Shown: positions 42,511 through 51,783, counted from the first letter of the stretch. The stretch: DNA of 64,000 bases from DAOQAU01 sp035354275 (GCA_035354275.1 DAOQAU010000003.1:1-64000), one strand, 5' to 3'. Numbers and translations are program-made. The notes: generated by a model from the sequence alone, not told the origin.

Positions 42511-43418
42511 TGAATTTAACTTTAAACAAAAATGCAAAAAGAATTATTACAGGCTCAATTATGGGGCTTATTGCCCTTTGGTGCCTGATTTATGGAGGAA
42601 TCGCCCTTCTTGCTTTGATTACTATTGTTGTGTTTTTGGGCTCAAAAGAATACGTTTTAATTTTGGAAAATAAAGGATTTTTCCCGAGTTTAAAAGTAAT
42701 CCTTTTTTCAGATGCCGTTTTTGCGCTTCTTTGTTATTTTAACCGCTTTGATTTGGTTGCAATCGCATTTACAATATGTTCTATTACCGCATTTTTGTGG
42801 GTATTATTTAAAGGCAGGCAGCCTTATATCGCAAATGTTTCGACCACAATTTTGGGTTTTGTCTATGGCGGGTGGTTCCCGCTTCACCTGCTTTTGGTAA
42901 GGGGACTTAACGCAGAAAATTATCATGGGTTTTTAAAACTTAATATTCAAAATGACGGACTTGGATATGTTATGTTTTTATTTACGGTAATTTTATTCAC
43001 AGATACAGGCTGTTATTATTTCGGAAAAAAATTCGGAAAACATAAGCTTGCAGCTGTCATAAGCCCTAATAAAACCATAGAAGGAGCTGTGGGAGGAACT
43101 ATATGTGCCGTAATCAGTGCTTTTATCGTTGGGCATTATATTCACCTTGCATGGTATCATTGCTTGGTTATGGGGCTTTTATGTACAACTTTTGCACAAC
43201 TTGGCGATTTATCAGAATCTCTGATTAAAAGAGACGCCGGAGTAAAAGATTCGGGCAATACGCTTCCCGGACATGGCGGATTTTTGGACAGAACAGACAG
43301 CTACGTTTTGACTATTCCTGTTATGTTTTATTATTTAAAGTATTTTGTCGTTTCTAACCAGCTTTGGTTTGATTTTGTTAACTTTATAAAAGGATTTTTG
43401 CATGCACTCGGAGTGTGA
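42510..43418 (+). CDS. cdsA: phosphatidate cytidylyltransferase
   Basis: This 302-residue inner-membrane enzyme makes CDP-diacylglycerol for phospholipid synthesis. It has about eight membrane segments and the C-terminal signature: SPNKTIEGAVGG, then LIKRDAGVKDSGNTLPGHGG and FLDRTDS with the catalytic acidic residues. Translation is coupled to frr by a one-base overlap; the 3' end overlaps rnc by 17 bp. Confidence 0.96.
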   Translation: MNLTLNKNAKRIITGSIMGLIALWCLIYGGIALLALITIVVFLGSKEYVLILENKGFFPSLKVILFSDAVFALLCYFNRFDLVAIAFTICSITAFLWVLFKGRQPYIANVSTTILGFVYGGWFPLHLLLVRGLNAENYHGFLKLNIQNDGLGYVMFLFTVILFTDTGCYYFGKKFGKHKLAAVISPNKTIEGAVGGTICAVISAFIVGHYIHLAWYHCLVMGLLCTTFAQLGDLSESLIKRDAGVKDSGNTLPGHGGFLDRTDSYVLTIPVMFYYLKYFVVSNQLWFDFVNFIKGFLHALGV

Positions 43419-44118
43419 AAATTTAAAAAAATTGGAAAAGATTTTTAAAATTAAGCTGGAAAATCTTAAAATTTTTGAAAAAGCACTTACCCACAGTTCT
43501 TTTACTAAAGAAAATGATATTTCTTCCTTGGAAAATTTTGAGCAGCTTGAATTTCTGGGAGATGCGGTCTTAAAATTGTGTGTTTCTGATATTTTATACA
43601 AAAAGTTCCCAAAATATTCAGAAGGTGAACTGACAAAAATCCGCTCAATTTTAGTTTCAGACAACACCCTTGCAAAAATCGCAAAAAAAATAAAACTCGA
43701 CAAACTCTTAATCCTAGGAAAAAGAGAAGAAAAATCAGGCGGAAGACAAAAAAATTCAATTCTTGCCTGTGCCTTTGAAGCGGTTTTGGGAGCATATTTT
43801 TTAGAAGGCAAATACATTGACCTTTCAAAAAATTTAGAAAAAATACTAAAACCTTTTATAAAAGAAATTGACGAAAATTTTGAAAAATTTAATGCAAAAG
43901 CAATTTTGCAAGAATATACCCAATCGCAAAACAAACAAACTCCCTTATATAAAATCGTTGAAGAAAAAGGTCCTCAACATGACAAAGTTTTTGTGATAGA
44001 AGTATCTTATATGGAAAAAGTTTTGGCAAAAGGCGAGGGCAAAACAAAAAAAGAAGCCGAGCAAAATGCTGCCATGCTGGCATGTAAAAAACTCGGAGTA
44101 ATAAACAGTGAACAGTGA
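43402..44118 (+). CDS. rnc: ribonuclease III
   Basis: This 238-residue double-strand-specific RNase processes rRNA. ENFEQLEFLGDAVLKL (about 45-60) is the catalytic signature; a second acidic cluster (CAFEAVLGAYFLEG) lies near 115-128. A C-terminal dsRNA-binding domain (about 155-232; LYKIVEEKGPQHDKVF, KKEAEQNAAMLACKKL) follows. The final INSEQ and stop come from a period-7 repeat. Start lies within the end of cdsA. Confidence 0.96.
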   Translation: MHSECENLKKLEKIFKIKLENLKIFEKALTHSSFTKENDISSLENFEQLEFLGDAVLKLCVSDILYKKFPKYSEGELTKIRSILVSDNTLAKIAKKIKLDKLLILGKREEKSGGRQKNSILACAFEAVLGAYFLEGKYIDLSKNLEKILKPFIKEIDENFEKFNAKAILQEYTQSQNKQTPLYKIVEEKGPQHDKVFVIEVSYMEKVLAKGEGKTKKEAEQNAAMLACKKLGVINSEQ

Positions 44119-44166
44119 AGCGTGAGCAGTGAGCAGAAATGTCCTTTCACAGTTCACCGCTCACTA
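44103..44166. repeat. period-7/8 repeats at the rnc 3' end
   Basis: aacagtg/aacagtg/aagcgtg/agcagtg/agcag on the left and ttcacag/ttcaccg/ctcacta on the right form a potential hairpin. The left units encode the rnc C-terminus; the array separates rnc from rpe. Confidence 0.7.
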
Positions 44167-44196
44167 AAAACATTTCACACCAAGGAGGAAAATTTA

Positions 44197-44835
44197 TTGA
44201 AAACTATTATTTCACCTTCGATATTATCGGCAAATTTTGCAAATCTTGAACACGACATCAAAGCAGTCGAAAAAGCAGGGGCGCATTGGCTCCACATTGA
44301 TGTCATGGACGGACATTTTGTTCCCAACATCACAATCGGCGTTCCGGTTGTTAAATCAATTAAAAAAATAACTTCACTTCCTTTGGATGTTCATTTGATG
44401 ATTGAAAACCCCAAAAAGTTTGTTAAATCTTTTGTGGAAGCAGGAGCTGACATTATAACGTTCCACTATGAAGCCTGCGAAGATAAAATTTTAGAGGTAA
44501 TCTATTACATAAAATCTTTCGGGATAAAAGCGGGGCTTTCCATAAAACCAAAGACCGATGCCAAAGAAATAATTCCTTTCTTGTCCGATTTGGATATGGT
44601 TTTAGTTATGACTGTAGAGCCCGGATTTGGCGGGCAGGAATTTATGCACGATTGCGCCCAAAAAATTCCTCTGATAAAACAAAATTCGCCTGATAACATG
44701 ATAATTCAGGTGGATGGCGGCATAAATAACGTAACCGGAAAAATCTGCACTTCACTCGGCGCAAATTCGCTTGTGGCAGGAAATTATATTTTCAAAAGTA
44801 AAGATATAGAACAAGCTGTTAAATCTTTGATGTAA
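44197..44835 (+). CDS. rpe: ribulose-phosphate 3-epimerase
   Basis: This 212-residue TIM-barrel enzyme interconverts ribulose and xylulose 5-phosphates. Motifs: ISPSILSANFANLE at the start, HIDVMDGHFVPNIT with metal/catalytic residues, VEPGFGGQEF, and VDGGIN. The start is a TTG at 44197 with AAGGAGG eight bases upstream; an ATG 25 codons earlier lies inside repeat sequence and would add unrelated residues. A strong terminator follows, ending the pyrH operon. Confidence 0.95.
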   Translation: MKTIISPSILSANFANLEHDIKAVEKAGAHWLHIDVMDGHFVPNITIGVPVVKSIKKITSLPLDVHLMIENPKKFVKSFVEAGADIITFHYEACEDKILEVIYYIKSFGIKAGLSIKPKTDAKEIIPFLSDLDMVLVMTVEPGFGGQEFMHDCAQKIPLIKQNSPDNMIIQVDGGINNVTGKICTSLGANSLVAGNYIFKSKDIEQAVKSLM

Positions 44836-44850
44836 TAAAAAGCATAAAAA

Positions 44851-44884
44851 CAGGGGCGGGGTTTTTTAAAAAACCCCGCCCCTG
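44851..44884. terminator. terminator after rpe, perfect 34-bp palindrome
   Basis: caggggcggggtttttt (44851-44867) is directly followed by its exact complement (44868-44884), with AAAA and TTTT flanks. It can act on both strands and shares its GC core with the terminator at 11300. Confidence 0.88.
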
Positions 44885-44897
44885 TTTTATATATTTT

Positions 44898-45257
44898 TTA
44901 TACTTTTATATTAAGTATTCTGCCTTCTGCCTGATAACGGACAAAATCTTCAGGTGCTAAAACATTTCTAGTAACCTCTTGTGTTCTTATTCCGCCTTCG
45001 TAAGGGAGATAAGTTTCTCCTATTACTTTTTGCACCAAAGGGCTTTTAACTTTTGGTTGAACGGCATGAATTATAACCTCATTGACTTTTGTAAAAGTAT
45101 CCGCGGGTGATGTCGTAAGTTCTTCCAAAAGTGCTTTTTCTTGCGCTTTTGTCATTGGTGGTTTTTTAATACTTTCTGCCGCATCAACAACAAACTTTCT
45201 GACTCCGTTTTCAAATGGTATAAATATAATTTTTTTAACTGCACTTACTCCTGTCAT
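44898..45257 (-). CDS. uncharacterised small soluble protein
   Basis: I do not recognise this 119-residue protein. The ATG at 45257 is preferred because a GAGGCG site stands before it. The sequence is Lys/Glu/Val rich with a helical centre (KAQEKALLEELTTSPADTF) and no cysteine, membrane segment or signal. It stands alone between the rpe terminator and the decarboxylase-like gene. Confidence 0.65.
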   Translation of the reverse strand: MTGVSAVKKIIFIPFENGVRKFVVDAAESIKKPPMTKAQEKALLEELTTSPADTFTKVNEVIIHAVQPKVKSPLVQKVIGETYLPYEGGIRTQEVTRNVLAPEDFVRYQAEGRILNIKV

Positions 45258-45329
45258 AGTCGCCTCTTTCATAAAATGTAATAACATACATCAATATTAA
45301 ACATCGTCAAAAAATTTTTTGCTAGTTTT

Positions 45330-46436
45330 TTAAGAAATATTAATTTTTTTTAACATTTTTTCAAGTCCGGCAAGTTTTTTTGCACTTGTACCAAGCCCGG
45401 TCAAAAACATAACGGACTTTTGGTTTGAAATTTCATCTTCAATTTTGTATTTTTCAAACAGGATTTTTGAAAGCTCAAAACCGCTTAATTCAGGGTGTTT
45501 TGTCAGTATTTTTGTAGAATCCCCTTTAAAAAATTCTAAATTTGGAAGATTTTTTTTCATATTTTCAATATTTTCAATCAATTCCAAAATCTTTGCCCTG
45601 CCTTTTTTTGAATTTAAAAAGTTAATGTTTTTTTCTATACTTGCAAGCATTGGATAAGAAGGGCTTGTGGTTGAAATTAAAGCAAGTGCGCTTTGAATAT
45701 CGATATCTTTTAAATTGCAGTGCAAAAGTGCAGTAGGGTTTAAGCCGCCTGCCGTTTTGTGAAGTGAGTGGATTACAAAATCAGCCCCTTGATAAATAGC
45801 AGATTTTGGAAGCTTATCGCAAAAAGGATACAGAGCCCCGTGTGCTTCATCTACTATAAGATAAGTTTTATATTTTTTGCAAAGTTTTGAAATTTTTTCA
45901 ACATCACAAACCACTCCTTCATAAGTGGGCGAAGTTATGATTAGTGCTTTAATTTTTTCTTTTTTTAAAATCTCTTCTATTTGATTTAATTTGGGGATTG
46001 TATAAACTCCCCAATCTTTGTCAAATTCATACTCGTAAAAAACAGGCTGCGCACCGACAAGAATAACCGAACTATTGTGGCACCTGTGGGCTTTATCCCA
46101 GATTAAGAATTTTTCACCCCTCACCCCGACCCTCTCCCGCAAGGGGCGAGGGGGCACCCTTAAATCCTCATGCTTTTTCGTACATGCTAAAACCGCCGCA
46201 ATAATACCGGATGTAGAGCCGTTTGTTAGAAAATGTGTCGATTGGGTTTTATAAATTTTGGCGGCACTTTTTTGCGCGCAAAAAAGTGCCGCTTCAGGAT
46301 TTTGAGCCTCGGTTTCTGAAATATCGTATTTATAAAAATTTCTCAATTTTGAAAAAATGAAAAAACTTTGTGAATGAGATGGTGTAGTAAAACATTCAAC
46401 CTGATTTTTTTTCTTTAAAATTTCCAAAAACCCCAT
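45330..46436 (-). CDS. PLP-dependent Orn/Lys/Arg decarboxylase-family protein with repeat insertion
   Basis: This 368-residue protein belongs to the fold-type I Orn/Lys/Arg decarboxylase group. STHFLTNGSTSGIIA is the cofactor phosphate loop, IVDEAHGALYPF contains the PLP Asp, and VIHSLHKTAGG carries the Schiff-base Lys. It is shorter than usual members (about 450-490) because the C-terminal domain is reduced, so the substrate is uncertain. Residues about 95-107 (PPRPLRERVGVRG) are encoded by a 39-bp R1 repeat, and a 32-bp perfect palindrome lies at residues about 49-59. It follows the HD-GYP regulator by 15 nt. Confidence 0.8.
   Translation of the reverse strand: MGFLEILKKKNQVECFTTPSHSQSFFIFSKLRNFYKYDISETEAQNPEAALFCAQKSAAKIYKTQSTHFLTNGSTSGIIAAVLACTKKHEDLRVPPRPLRERVGVRGEKFLIWDKAHRCHNSSVILVGAQPVFYEYEFDKDWGVYTIPKLNQIEEILKKEKIKALIITSPTYEGVVCDVEKISKLCKKYKTYLIVDEAHGALYPFCDKLPKSAIYQGADFVIHSLHKTAGGLNPTALLHCNLKDIDIQSALALISTTSPSYPMLASIEKNINFLNSKKGRAKILELIENIENMKKNLPNLEFFKGDSTKILTKHPELSGFELSKILFEKYKIEDEISNQKSVMFLTGLGTSAKKLAGLEKMLKKINIS
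46116..46154. repeat. 39-bp R1 repeat in frame inside a coding gene
   Basis: acccctcaccccgac ... gcgaggggg, exactly 39 bp (13 codons). It inserts 13 residues between KKHEDL and KFLIWDKAHR, a position where relatives need no such loop. Same unit as 13421-13459 and 23449-23487. Confidence 0.88.
46261..46292. repeat. perfect 32-bp palindrome inside the decarboxylase-like gene
   Basis: gcggcacttttttgcg (46261-46276) is followed without a loop by its exact complement (46277-46292). It is coding (EAALFCAQKSAA region) and far from any gene end. Confidence 0.85.
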
Positions 46437-46451
46437 GACTTCAACTTTCAG

Positions 46452-47444
46452 CTAATCATTTGCTTCGTCTAGATATTTAATTGCCTCGGGAATAACTTCA
46501 AGAAAAACATCGGCAACATCAGGATCAAATTGTCTTCCTTTTTCAAGCTCAATTCTTTTTATTGCCTCATCGTGCGAAAGCCCTTGCCTATATGAGCGTT
46601 GAGAAACCATACTGTCATAAGCATCTGCAACAGCAATAATTCTTGCGCTTATAGGAATTTCATCTCCTTTAATTCCTAAAGGGTAACCGCTTCCGTCATA
46701 TTTTTCATGGTGTGTTTTTATTATTTCGATAACTTCTTTTAACTGTTTTATATCTTCTAAAATTCTAACTCCGTATTCCACGTGTTTTTTAATCATTTCA
46801 TATTCATAAGGCGTCAGGGCTTCAATTTTGTTAAGAATTTCTTCGGAAACTCCTATCATTCCTATATCATGGAGCAAACCGGCAAGTTCAAGTTTTCCGA
46901 TTTCTTCAGGCGGAAAATTCATCTTTTTTGCAACAAGCATGGATAACATAGTTACCCTGCGGCTTCTTCCCAAGGTAAAAGAATCTTTTGCATCAAGAGC
47001 CTCAATAATAGCATTTACCGTACCGGAAAATAATTTTTTTAAATCGTATATTAATCTGTCATTTTCTTGCTTTAATTTTGAAAAATCAACTGCTGTTTGC
47101 ATTACCATAATCAATTCTGCAGGCTCCCAGGGTTTTTTCAGATATCTGAAAATTTTGCCTTCATTGATAGCATCAATTAATATGTTCGCATCAGAATAAG
47201 CGGTTACAAGCAACCTTACGCTTTGGGGACTTAATTCACAGCTTCTTTTTAAAAACTCGACCCCGTCCATTTCAGGCATCTTGTGGTCAGATAAAATTAT
47301 ATCAAAATATTTTGTATCAAGCATTTCAAGTGCTTCCAGCGGGGAGGTTGTTTTTTCAACTAGATAGTCATGCCTGAGTGTTCTGTACAATAACTCCAGG
47401 TTATCTTTTTCATCGTCCACAAGTAAAACTTTAATTTTTTCCAT
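46452..47444 (-). CDS. response regulator with HD-GYP c-di-GMP phosphodiesterase domain
   Basis: This 330-residue protein has a receiver (1-120; D53 in ILSDHKMP) and an HD-GYP domain (about 140-325; LLHDIGMIGVSEEILNK, then HHEKYDGSGYPLGI with the complete GYP motif and GRQFDPDVADVFL). It probably degrades c-di-GMP when phosphorylated by the histidine kinase encoded directly upstream, whose 3' end overlaps it by 14 bp. It lies in the flagellar export operon, so it may tune motility. Confidence 0.93.
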   Translation of the reverse strand: MEKIKVLLVDDEKDNLELLYRTLRHDYLVEKTTSPLEALEMLDTKYFDIILSDHKMPEMDGVEFLKRSCELSPQSVRLLVTAYSDANILIDAINEGKIFRYLKKPWEPAELIMVMQTAVDFSKLKQENDRLIYDLKKLFSGTVNAIIEALDAKDSFTLGRSRRVTMLSMLVAKKMNFPPEEIGKLELAGLLHDIGMIGVSEEILNKIEALTPYEYEMIKKHVEYGVRILEDIKQLKEVIEIIKTHHEKYDGSGYPLGIKGDEIPISARIIAVADAYDSMVSQRSYRQGLSHDEAIKRIELEKGRQFDPDVADVFLEVIPEAIKYLDEAND

Positions 47445-48738
47445 AACTCAATTCTCTTTTTTTGTCTAAAACAACGGGTAACTTTATTCTAAAAAGGCTT
47501 CCTTTACCAAGTTGACTGTGTGCGCTAATTTGCCCGCCATGATTTTGTATAACCTTATAACTGATAGACATGCCCAAACCTGTACCCTCTCCTTGAGGTT
47601 TTGTTGTATAAAAAGGGTCAAAAATCTTTTTCAACTGATCTTCGGACATGCCCGAGCCTGTATCTTCGATTTCTATTATAACATTATCTTGTTCCTTTTT
47701 TAACCTTATGTATATTTTACCTTTTTTTTCTATTGCATAACAGGCATTGTCCAAAATATTCATAAAAACTTGATTTAACTGTCCGCCGTAGCCTTCTATA
47801 ATAGGAAAATCTTGATCATACTCTTTTATAACTTCTGCTTTGTATTTTATTTTATTATGCAAAATATTCAAAATAGTTTCAATTTCTCGTTTTAAATCAA
47901 TTTCATTTACTACCAATTCTTCTATTCTTGAAAAGTTTTTTAAATCCAAAATTATATTTTTTGTTCTTTCCGTTCCCTCTTGACAGCTTTGTATAAGCAT
48001 CGGCAAATCTTCTTTTATAAAAGAGTATTCCACCTCTTGTTTAATCTTGTTTAAAGTATCCCTTTTTTCCTCACTCAAATCATTTTCGTAATTTTGATAA
48101 ACTTCTATAAGTTCAATTAAAGCTTTAGAATAATTTTTCAAGTGCGTCATATTCCCGTGAATAAAGTTTATGGGGTTGTTTATTTCATGTGTAATACCGG
48201 CGACAAGCTCTCCCAAAGAACGCATTTTTTCGCTGTGCACCATTATTATTTGCGTATTTTCAAGTTCTTCATAGGCAAGTTTTAACTCTTTTGTTCTTTC
48301 CTGAACCTTTTTTTCCAAATTGTCATACAAAGATTGAAGATTTTCCGCCATTTGATTGTAAGTTTGGACAAGCTGATTTATTTCGGTGTATTTGGTAAAT
48401 TCAACCCTGTACTTAAGGTTTCCCTCGGATAATTCTTTTGTCCCGTTAATAAGTTTTTCTAAAGGGCTTATGATTATTTTTGTCATGTAATAAGATAAAA
48501 TAAGACCAAAAATTAAAAACGCTATTACTATTCTTTGAAGGTTTTCTCTGAAAGTAAGAATTGTCGAATACATTGAATCTTGAGGGACAAAAAAACTGAA
48601 AATACTGTCAACAAAAAAAACGGCATAAACCGCCATTCCGATTGTCGCAACGGCAACCAACAAACTCATGCTTAAAGCAAAGGTAGTCCCTATACTTAAT
48701 TTTTCTCTATTTGATTTTTTTTTGCCGATATTTTTCAT
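47431..48738 (-). CDS. sensor histidine kinase with HAMP domain
   Basis: This 435-residue membrane kinase has two membrane segments (about 18-45 and 70-90) with a short loop, a HAMP domain (about 92-145), a coiled coil, the H-box with phospho-His in LGELVAGITHEINNPINF, and an HATPase_c domain (N-box MNILDNACYAIEK, G1 DTGSGM, GEGTGLGMS). The start at 48738 has a GGAAG site; an ATG 23 codons upstream lacks one. Its cognate regulator is the overlapping HD-GYP gene. Input signal unknown. Confidence 0.92.
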   Translation of the reverse strand: MKNIGKKKSNREKLSIGTTFALSMSLLVAVATIGMAVYAVFFVDSIFSFFVPQDSMYSTILTFRENLQRIVIAFLIFGLILSYYMTKIIISPLEKLINGTKELSEGNLKYRVEFTKYTEINQLVQTYNQMAENLQSLYDNLEKKVQERTKELKLAYEELENTQIIMVHSEKMRSLGELVAGITHEINNPINFIHGNMTHLKNYSKALIELIEVYQNYENDLSEEKRDTLNKIKQEVEYSFIKEDLPMLIQSCQEGTERTKNIILDLKNFSRIEELVVNEIDLKREIETILNILHNKIKYKAEVIKEYDQDFPIIEGYGGQLNQVFMNILDNACYAIEKKGKIYIRLKKEQDNVIIEIEDTGSGMSEDQLKKIFDPFYTTKPQGEGTGLGMSISYKVIQNHGGQISAHSQLGKGSLFRIKLPVVLDKKRELSYGKN

Positions 48739-48760
48739 TATCACTTCCGAATTTTTGAAA

Positions 48761-49072
48761 TCATTCCATAACATCCGAATCAAAAGACATTTCTTCTTGT
48801 TCGTCATTTTCTTTTTTTGTAACTTCTTTTATGAAAAGACTATTATGGAAAACCGGTCTTCTTCTTCTGGGTTTATCCAGTATAGAACCCATCATCCAGC
48901 CGATAAACCCCATTGCAAAGCTTGCAGGTATAACTTTTTTTAAGGTCGCAAAAACTGAATAATAATCCAGTGACATACTTCCTGTTAAGGATAATGCTCC
49001 TGCTATAAGTATTGTCCAGCTTGCAAATACTGCAGCTAATTTATGTTTGTTTTTAAGTTGATTTTTGCTCAT
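48761..49072 (-). CDS. small two-segment membrane protein in the flagellar operon
   Basis: I do not recognise this 103-residue protein. Two hydrophobic segments (about 13-31 and 45-64) are followed by a basic patch (KPRRRR) and an acidic C-terminal tail. It overlaps the PilZ gene by 4 bp (ATGA) and lies 22 bp before the kinase gene, so it is embedded in the motility operon. It could be a membrane partner of the kinase or export apparatus. Confidence 0.65.
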   Translation of the reverse strand: MSKNQLKNKHKLAAVFASWTILIAGALSLTGSMSLDYYSVFATLKKVIPASFAMGFIGWMMGSILDKPRRRRPVFHNSLFIKEVTKKENDEQEEMSFDSDVME

Positions 49073-49665
49073 GATTTTTTATTTACTGTTTCCAAATTTT
49101 TCTTGATACAAAGCTGTACGAGAGTCATTTTTGCCACATTTGACATATTTTTAAATCTTCCCGAAACCGTATAAATTCCATCATCGCTTTTTTCTATTCT
49201 TATGGGCTCAAACAAACATCTTATTTCGTTATCCCCAAAAAGCTCGATTGAAGTCATATATTCAGTATCAATATCCAAGCTGTCTTTACTTTGAATTTTC
49301 ATTCCGCCCGCGGATAAATCCAATGAATTTACCTTAATAACCTTATTATTTGAATGAAGTGCCATTTCATTAATAAATTTAATCCTTGTAAACTGCCTTC
49401 TTTGCAGATATCTGTGTTTTACGGGATTTTCTATTTTTAATATTTTGCCCTCCACGTCTAAAACTTTTGCTTCAAAATATAAAATTCCGTTTTCCGTAGA
49501 AGAATAAAATTCACTTTTTTTGCCTTTGGGAATATTTTGCGGCTCAAAATTTAATTCCACAGAAAATCCTTTTTCTTTCATATCGACCACCTTGCCTCTT
49601 GTAGCGTCTTTAAAATCTTGAGGTACGATATTTATAGCCTGCTCTTTTTTTAACAATCCAATCAT
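49069..49665 (-). CDS. PilZ-domain c-di-GMP receptor (YcgR-like)
   Basis: This 198-residue protein has an N-terminal YcgR/flagellar-brake-like domain (about 10-85) and a C-terminal PilZ domain (about 88-195). The c-di-GMP-binding residues are present: RRQFTR (RxxxR) and NSLDLSAGGMKI (D/N-x-S-x-x-G). It is encoded directly after flhA, 12 bp downstream, with an AAAGGA site. It probably couples c-di-GMP to flagellar function. Confidence 0.9.
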   Translation of the reverse strand: MIGLLKKEQAINIVPQDFKDATRGKVVDMKEKGFSVELNFEPQNIPKGKKSEFYSSTENGILYFEAKVLDVEGKILKIENPVKHRYLQRRQFTRIKFINEMALHSNNKVIKVNSLDLSAGGMKIQSKDSLDIDTEYMTSIELFGDNEIRCLFEPIRIEKSDDGIYTVSGRFKNMSNVAKMTLVQLCIKKNLETVNKKS

Positions 49666-49677
49666 TTTAAATCCTTT

Positions 49678-51783
49678 CTAGGCTACCGCCTGTGAAACCG
49701 CCTTAATTATACCCACGGATTTTGCTTTAACATTGGAACTTATTTCATTATACGACATTACCGTAATTTGCGGATAAGTTCTTTCTATAAGCCGCCTGAA
49801 AGCAAGTCTTATTGCAGATGAACAAAGTATAACAGGTTGATTGCCGCTTGACAAGATAGCCTTTTCCAACTCGGAGTTAAGAGTATCTAAAAGTCTTCTT
49901 GTAAAATCAGGATCAAGAGTTAAACTTTGACCGTCAGGGCTGACTCCTTGCGCTATAGTGTTTTCAACATCAGGTGCAAGTGTTATTGCAAATAATTCTC
50001 CCGTGTCAGAAAGATTTTGTTTACAAATTTGTCTTGCAAGTGCCTGTCTTGTCTGCTCGGTAAGAAAATCGTAATTTTTACTTATTTTTGCCTGAAGGCT
50101 TACTGTTTCCAAAATTGTTTTTAAATCTCTTACAGAAACCCTTTCTCTTAAAAGATTTTGCATAACCTGCTGAACATCTGCGGCGGTTAAATCTTTCATC
50201 AAATCCTTAACATAATCTTCGGAAACTTCTTTTTGTAAATTGTCTATCAACTGCTGAACATCGGCACGCGAAAGAATGTCGGCAGAATTTTTCTTTATAA
50301 TCTCGGTTAAATGTGTTGAAATAACAGCAGAAGGACTTACAACGGTGTAGCCGTAAGTTTCTGCATAGTCTTTGTCTTTTTCTTCAATCCAAAGAGCGGG
50401 AAGCCCGAAAGCAGGCTCAATGGCATTTATGCCCGTCAAATTGCTGTCGTTATTTACCCCTGAAGCATTCATCGCAAGGCTTCTTTCGGGATAAACCTCC
50501 CCTGATTCTATTGCAATTCCCTTAAGTTTTATTTGATAAGTATTGGGTGAAAGCTGCAAATTGTCTCTAACCCTTACTGAAGGTAAAACTATTCCCAAAT
50601 CTAAAGCGGTTTGCCTTCTTATTTGGGCAATTCTTTCAAGCAAATCCCCACCTTGCTCTATATTAAGAAGCGGCACGAGTCTGTATCCGACTTCTATTTC
50701 GATTGTTTCGACCGCAAGAAGTTCCAAAACGCTTTCTCTTGTGGCTTTTTTCTTTCTTTTACCCAGCCGCTCCTGCTTTTGAACTTCTTCTTTTTGTTTA
50801 AGCTCGGCTTCTGCAACCTTTTTATTATCCTGAATTTTGTAATATGCAAATATTGCCGTAATCATACCAATACTTAAAAAAGGTATTGTAGGCATTCCCG
50901 GAATCATACCCATGAAACACAAAAGTCCTGCGACAACGCCCAAAACTCTGGGATCCGAAAACATTTCTTTTCTTATATCTTCACTTAAAGAAGCGTCTTG
51001 ACCTGAAGCGCGGGAAACTATTAAACCTGTGGAAGTTGATACCAAAAGAGCAGGAATTTGGGTAACAAGACCGTCACCTACTGTTAAGAGAGTGTATGTT
51101 GAAACAGCGTTTAAAAAATTCATTTTAAGTTGAATCATCCCGATTATCAATCCGCCGACTATATTTACAATAGTTATTACAATACCTGCTGTAGCATCGC
51201 CTTTTACAAACTTTGAAGCACCATCCATGGTTCCGTAGAAATTCATTTCCCGTTCTATTTTTCTTCTTCTTGCTTTTGCCTCTTCGTCATTTATAAGCCC
51301 TGAATTTAAGTCTGCATCAATACTCATTTGTTTGCCCGGCATAGAATCCAATGTAAACCTTGCGGAAACTTCTGCAACCCTTGTTGCACCACCTGTGATT
51401 ACCATAAAGTTAATTATTACAAGAATCACGAATATTACCGAACCTACGACATAGTTTCCTCCTACTATAAATTCGCCGAAAGATTGAATAACGTTTCCGG
51501 CTTCGCCATAGAGCAGAATAAGTCTTGTTGAACTCACGTTAAGACCCAACCTAAAAAGAGTAGCAATAAGCAAAATAGTAGGAAAAGTCGAATAATCCAA
51601 AGGCTCTTTTGTATAAAGACAAACCAAAAGGATTACTATTGAAAGAGAAATATTTATGGTAAGAAGAAAATCCAAAAGCCCCGGAGGAATAGGCAATACC
51701 ATCATTGCGACAATAGTTACAAGCCCTATTGCCAAAATAACGTCGTTATTCTTCATTATTACTGCTAATTTTCCCAAGTCCAT
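49678..51783 (-). CDS. flhA: flagellar biosynthesis protein FlhA
   Basis: This 701-residue export-gate protein has eight N-terminal membrane segments (about 15-320), the conserved FHIPEP-type region (RFTLDSMPGKQMSIDADLNS, about 145-165) and a large cytoplasmic domain that binds chaperone-substrate complexes. It is normal in length and complete. It lies in fliP-fliQ-fliR-flhB-flhA order, 71 bp after flhB, with an AGGAT site. Confidence 0.97.
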   Translation of the reverse strand: MDLGKLAVIMKNNDVILAIGLVTIVAMMVLPIPPGLLDFLLTINISLSIVILLVCLYTKEPLDYSTFPTILLIATLFRLGLNVSSTRLILLYGEAGNVIQSFGEFIVGGNYVVGSVIFVILVIINFMVITGGATRVAEVSARFTLDSMPGKQMSIDADLNSGLINDEEAKARRRKIEREMNFYGTMDGASKFVKGDATAGIVITIVNIVGGLIIGMIQLKMNFLNAVSTYTLLTVGDGLVTQIPALLVSTSTGLIVSRASGQDASLSEDIRKEMFSDPRVLGVVAGLLCFMGMIPGMPTIPFLSIGMITAIFAYYKIQDNKKVAEAELKQKEEVQKQERLGKRKKKATRESVLELLAVETIEIEVGYRLVPLLNIEQGGDLLERIAQIRRQTALDLGIVLPSVRVRDNLQLSPNTYQIKLKGIAIESGEVYPERSLAMNASGVNNDSNLTGINAIEPAFGLPALWIEEKDKDYAETYGYTVVSPSAVISTHLTEIIKKNSADILSRADVQQLIDNLQKEVSEDYVKDLMKDLTAADVQQVMQNLLRERVSVRDLKTILETVSLQAKISKNYDFLTEQTRQALARQICKQNLSDTGELFAITLAPDVENTIAQGVSPDGQSLTLDPDFTRRLLDTLNSELEKAILSSGNQPVILCSSAIRLAFRRLIERTYPQITVMSYNEISSNVKAKSVGIIKAVSQAVA

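Noticed and set aside
44122..44196. ATG start for rpe 25 codons upstream
   Set aside because: The extra codons come from the period-7 repeat; the TTG at 44197 has an ideal AAGGAGG site and matches the family N-terminus.
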